DNA of 64,000 nucleotides. It comes from Roseomonas alba. GTDB lineage: Bacteria > Pseudomonadota > Alphaproteobacteria > Acetobacterales > Acetobacteraceae. The translations under genes and the position numbers were made by a program. The DNA lies in NCBI RefSeq assembly GCF_019430885.1, contig NZ_JAHYBZ010000003.1, positions 496,001 to 560,000 of the forward strand, read 5' to 3'. How positions within the stretch are numbered: the first letter of the stretch is position 1; every line of letters starts with the position of its first letter. The notes beneath the pieces were generated by a model. It searched no databases. It saw only the letters and a list, made by a program, of their open reading frames with translations, and was not told the origin of the DNA. Below, piece after piece: positions 61,125-64,000 of the stretch.

Positions 61125-62522
61125 TCAGTTCCTCACCAGCTTCGCGGCTTCCGCCCCGGCGATGCGGCCGAACACGGTGCCGATCGCCATGCCGAACCCG
61201 GCCAGGTAGCCCTGGCCAAGGATGTTGCCGGACATGATCTCGCCCGAGGCGAACATGTTCCCCGAGGGCTTGCCGTCCGCCATCAGCACGCGGGCCTGCT
61301 CGTTCACCTTCACGGACAGGAAGGTGAAGGTGATGCCCGGACGCAGCGGGTGGCAGTAATAGGGCGGCTGGTCGATCTTCCGCGCCCAGTGCGACTTGGG
61401 CGGCGTCAATCCCTCGGTGCGGCAGTCGTCGAGCGACTGCGCGACGAAGGTGCCGGGCTGCACGGCGGCATTGTAGTCGGCGACGACCTTTTCCAGCTTC
61501 GCGGCATCGAGGCCGATGATGCCGGCGAGCTCCGCGATGCTGTCCGCCTTGTAGGGCGCGAAGACCGGCGGCAGGTAGTTGAGCTGCGCCTGGGAGTCGT
61601 TGATGGCGAAGGCCATCTGGTCCGGCTGCTGCGCGATCAGCCGGCCCCAGATGGCGTAGCGCTTCGGCCAGACATCCTCGCCCTCATCGTAGAAGCGTTC
61701 GACGTCGCGATTCACCACGATGGAAAAGGGCACGCAGTCGAGACGCATGGCGAGACCGCCATCCTCCATCGGCGCGCGCGCGTCATTGGCGACGGCGTGG
61801 AACTGGGTCGGATCGCCCACTTCCTGCACACCCTGCGACAGCAGGTCCTTCAGCAGGCGTCCCTGCGCATAGGGCGTGCCGCGGATCTGGAAATTGTCGG
61901 CCGCATCGCCCCAGTATTTCCGCAGCCATTCGCGATTGGCCTGGAATCCGCCCGCCGAGGCGATGAACGCCTTGAACTTGATGGTGGCGGGGAAACCGCG
62001 ATGGGAGACGACAGCCTCGGTGGCGAAGCCGTCCTTCACCACGACGTGCTGCACCTCGGTGTCGTAGAGGATGGTGATGCCGAGCGCCTCCGCCGTGCGG
62101 TACAGCGCATTCACCAGCGCCTTGCCGCCGCCGAGGAAGAAGGCGTTGGTGCGCGACAGCGACAGCGTGCCCGACAGCGAGGGCTGGAACACCACCCCGC
62201 AGGATTCGAGGAATTTCGGCGCTTCCTCCGATGCGCGGATGCACATGCGGGCGAGCGGCTCATTGGTCTTGCCCGCGGTGACGCGGCGCAGATCGTCCCA
62301 GTACTCTTCCTCAAGATAGGAATCGGTCAGCACACCGGTCGGGCCGTGATGCAGCGAGCGCACATTGCGCGTGTGGCGCGAATTGCCCCCGCGCATCGGC
62401 TTCGGCGCATGCTCGGCCACCACCACCCGCGCGCCGGCACGGCAGGCGGTGATGGCGGCGCACAGGGCGGCATTGCCGCCGCCGGCCACCAGCACGTCGA
62501 AGGTTTCGGTCAGGTCCACCAT
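61125..62522 (-). CDS. tcuA: FAD-dependent tricarballylate dehydrogenase TcuA
   Basis: A 465-residue flavoprotein of the succinate dehydrogenase/fumarate reductase flavoprotein superfamily. The FAD motif is DVLVAGGGNAALCAAITACRAGARVVVAE (residues 9-37), followed by GGNSRHTRNVRSLH, the TcuA hallmark around the isoalloxazine ring. Active-site segments are SLSRTNAFFLGGGKALVNAL and the C-terminal GEIMSGNILGQGYLAGFGMAIGTVFGRIAG. It oxidises tricarballylate to cis-aconitate, feeding the TCA cycle. It forms an operon with tcuB. Confidence 0.94.
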   Translation of the reverse strand: MVDLTETFDVLVAGGGNAALCAAITACRAGARVVVAEHAPKPMRGGNSRHTRNVRSLHHGPTGVLTDSYLEEEYWDDLRRVTAGKTNEPLARMCIRASEEAPKFLESCGVVFQPSLSGTLSLSRTNAFFLGGGKALVNALYRTAEALGITILYDTEVQHVVVKDGFATEAVVSHRGFPATIKFKAFIASAGGFQANREWLRKYWGDAADNFQIRGTPYAQGRLLKDLLSQGVQEVGDPTQFHAVANDARAPMEDGGLAMRLDCVPFSIVVNRDVERFYDEGEDVWPKRYAIWGRLIAQQPDQMAFAINDSQAQLNYLPPVFAPYKADSIAELAGIIGLDAAKLEKVVADYNAAVQPGTFVAQSLDDCRTEGLTPPKSHWARKIDQPPYYCHPLRPGITFTFLSVKVNEQARVLMADGKPSGNMFASGEIMSGNILGQGYLAGFGMAIGTVFGRIAGAEAAKLVRN

Positions 62523-62722
62523 GGGGTCGTGCCCTCCGGCGCCGCTATCTCTGTATCCAACTGAATCCCGTCATATACCAATGCCGCGCGATGACAAGGG
62601 GCCGGCGTGACCCGCATCACGCGGCCGGGACGCCCGCGATACCATCCTGAAACAGAGGGATTCTCACATGAAGGCGCCGGCGGGGCCGCCCGTCGCATCA
62701 CCTTCAGTTGCGGGAGAACCCC

Positions 62723-63322
62723 ATGGGCACCCTGAAGCTCACGCTTTTCCACGTCGGACCGGTCGCGCCCTGGGCGAATACGGTCTTCCACAAGCAGATC
62801 GAGAAGGGCAACGCCTTCCTCCGCCCGCACGGCCTGCGCTTCGAGGCCTATCCCGCCTCCGGCAGCCTGGACCTCGACTGGAGCGCGCCGCTGCTCGAGC
62901 AGGGTCGATCGGGCGAGGGCCTGGCCCAGCGGCTGGCGCTGCGGGCGATGGCGCACGCTCGCTATGCCAGCTTCGACAACCGCCTGCCCGTCATCCTCTG
63001 CCAGATCGGCGGCGGCGGCGGGGAATCGCCCGGCTCGATCGACCAGAAGCTGAATTGGCTGCCCTGGGTCGTCATGGACGCCTTCACTCTGAACGAGGAC
63101 GGGCTGACCCTGACCCATGAGGCCGGCCACTGCGCGGGACTCAAGCATCCGGGCCATGGGCCGCAGGGCGACTCCCGCCTGGTCGAGGACGGCCATGCCG
63201 TGACGGACAACCTGATGGCCTATGGCACCTTCGACATGGCCACGCAGAAATATGGCGGCCGGACCCTGATCGATGACTGGCAGATCGACGCCTTCCGGCA
63301 CGCCTATTTCCATTCGGCCTGA
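62723..63322 (+). CDS. Small protein with metzincin-type zinc protease motif
   Basis: A 199-residue protein of no family I recognise. It contains HEAGHCAGLKH at residues 132-142, an exact H-E-x-x-H-x-x-G-x-x-H metzincin zinc motif (H132, H136, H142 as ligands, E133 as base), and DNLMAYG at 162-168, which fits the downstream Met-turn with M165. The N-terminal 100 residues begin MGTLKLTLFHVGPVAPWANTVF and include a six-glycine-rich loop near 96-100. No signal peptide is evident, unusual for metzincins. CGGGAGAACCCC precedes the ATG; an ATG at 62708 is an alternative start. It is divergent from tcuA. Confidence 0.72.
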   Translation: MGTLKLTLFHVGPVAPWANTVFHKQIEKGNAFLRPHGLRFEAYPASGSLDLDWSAPLLEQGRSGEGLAQRLALRAMAHARYASFDNRLPVILCQIGGGGGESPGSIDQKLNWLPWVVMDAFTLNEDGLTLTHEAGHCAGLKHPGHGPQGDSRLVEDGHAVTDNLMAYGTFDMATQKYGGRTLIDDWQIDAFRHAYFHSA

Positions 63323-63377
63323 CTCCGCCGCGCGCCTGACTTTCGCCGGCGCTGCGGCCTCGGCTATAGGGTGGCCC

Positions 63378-64000
63378 ATGGACGGGGCTCCCACATCCTC
63401 GCGCGAACTCGGGCTCGAAGCCTATTCCCGGATCAGGGCGGCCATCCGCGATGGCACCCTGGCGCCCGGCGAAAGGCTGACGGAAACCGACCTCGCCGGG
63501 CGCTTCGGGGTCTCCCGCACGCCGGTCCGCCAGGCCATCGCGCGGCTCGAGGCCGAGGGGCTGCTGACCCATGAGCCCCGGCGCGGCGTGACCGTCACCC
63601 GGCCCGACCACCAGCAGGTCGTCGAACTCTATGTCATGCGGGAAGTGCTGGAGGGTGCCGCGGCGCGCCTCGCCGCGCAGCATGCAAGCGACACCGAGAT
63701 CGCCGCCATGGCCGAAATCGTCGAACGCGAACCGGGCGTTTTCGCCGATGCGACGGCGCTGGCAGCCGAGAACCAGCGGCTGCACGGGCTGCTCTACCTC
63801 GCCGCACACAACCGCTATTTGCTGCGCAGCCTGGAACTGCTCGGCGCGACCATGTCGCTGCTGCCGACGCTGCTGACGCGCGGCGGACGCGCGGAACAGG
63901 CGCATGCCGAACATCGCGCCATCCTCGAGGCGGTCCGGCAGCGTGACGGAGATGCGGCGGAAGCCGCGGCGCGGCGCCATGCGCGCGCGGCGCAGAAGCA
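63378..64000 (+). CDS. GntR family transcriptional regulator, FCD type (partial)
   Basis: About 207 residues are visible before the right edge and no stop is reached. The winged helix-turn-helix spans about residues 10-78, with GTLAPGERLTETDLAGRFGV and SRTPVRQAIARLEAEGLL. The FCD domain follows: LYVMREVLEGAAARLAAQHA, AENQRLHGLLYLAAHNRYLL with the His of the metal site, and AEHRAILEAVRQRDGDAAEAAARRHA. It lies 55 bp after the zinc-motif gene and near tcuAB. It could regulate either, but the true target may lie beyond the window. Confidence 0.9.
   Translation, partial: MDGAPTSSRELGLEAYSRIRAAIRDGTLAPGERLTETDLAGRFGVSRTPVRQAIARLEAEGLLTHEPRRGVTVTRPDHQQVVELYVMREVLEGAAARLAAQHASDTEIAAMAEIVEREPGVFADATALAAENQRLHGLLYLAAHNRYLLRSLELLGATMSLLPTLLTRGGRAEQAHAEHRAILEAVRQRDGDAAEAAARRHARAAQK

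Overview
The window is about 64 kb of very GC-rich DNA with GTG starts, TGATG/ATGA stop-start overlaps and many solute-binding proteins. Together with PhaB, a TimA-type Tim44 protein next to MltA, a DUF1674 protein, RsmI beside LppC and a TRAP/Bug/ABC receptor repertoire, this points to an alphaproteobacterium, most likely Acetobacteraceae of the Roseomonas type. That assignment is inference from gene content. No rRNA, tRNA, CRISPR array, transposase, integrase or prophage gene was seen.

Layout. 1-8.7 kb: the 5' part of a fused hydantoinase/oxoprolinase A-B gene (runs off the left edge), a glutathione S-transferase, an MFS transporter, then a penicillin-acylase-type amidase divergent from a GntR/FCD regulator and a class III aminotransferase. 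9-14 kb: an orphan AapJ-like amino-acid receptor and a tightly coupled triplet (TelA-like protein, DUF6384 membrane protein, coiled-coil/Gly-rich protein). 14.1-18.5 kb: a catabolic operon on the minus strand (TauD dioxygenase, FAH-family hydrolase, Ldh-family dehydrogenase, family-5 receptor), divergent from a DUF1932 dehydrogenase. 19.5-26 kb: a complete sugar/polyol-type ABC importer (receptor, two permeases, ATPase) with an SDR and a second Ldh-family enzyme. 26-35.6 kb: threonine/serine dehydratase, DUF1345 protein, Bug receptor, GMC oxidoreductase, two MFS carriers, a PolB-like exonuclease and a TRAP receptor. 35.8-50.8 kb is mostly housekeeping: UppP, two small envelope proteins, an ACT-like protein, PhaB, a double YciI protein, DUF2237, DUF1674, HtpX, a histidine phosphatase, TimA, MltA, an epimerase with a TetR regulator, AqpZ, RsmI, LppC and a PhoR-like kinase. 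51-62.5 kb: two LLM flavin monooxygenases and a family-5 receptor around a 1252-residue secreted nuclease, then tcuAB for tricarballylate. 62.7-64 kb: a small protein with a complete metzincin-type zinc motif and the start of another GntR/FCD regulator.

How the genes work together. Most of the accessory content is nutrient capture and oxidation of organic acids, amides and amino acids, with receptors often separated from their permeases. The secreted nuclease, the monooxygenases and the PhoR-like kinase suggest scavenging of P, S or N, but this is inference.

The most distinctive non-coding feature is a repeated intergenic element. Five loci of about 245-290 bp each carry an outward-facing pair of hairpins: a GGTTTCCAAAGGCC / GGCCTTTGG hairpin and a GAGGGGC-AAA-GCCCCTC hairpin. 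Internal sequence is also shared between copies, so these look like MITE- or BIME-type elements. A second family shares a GGAAAcGCGCC palindrome. Other notable sites are a 7 x 8-bp tandem repeat at the 5' end of a small secreted-protein gene and an FNR/FixK-like box upstream of phaB.
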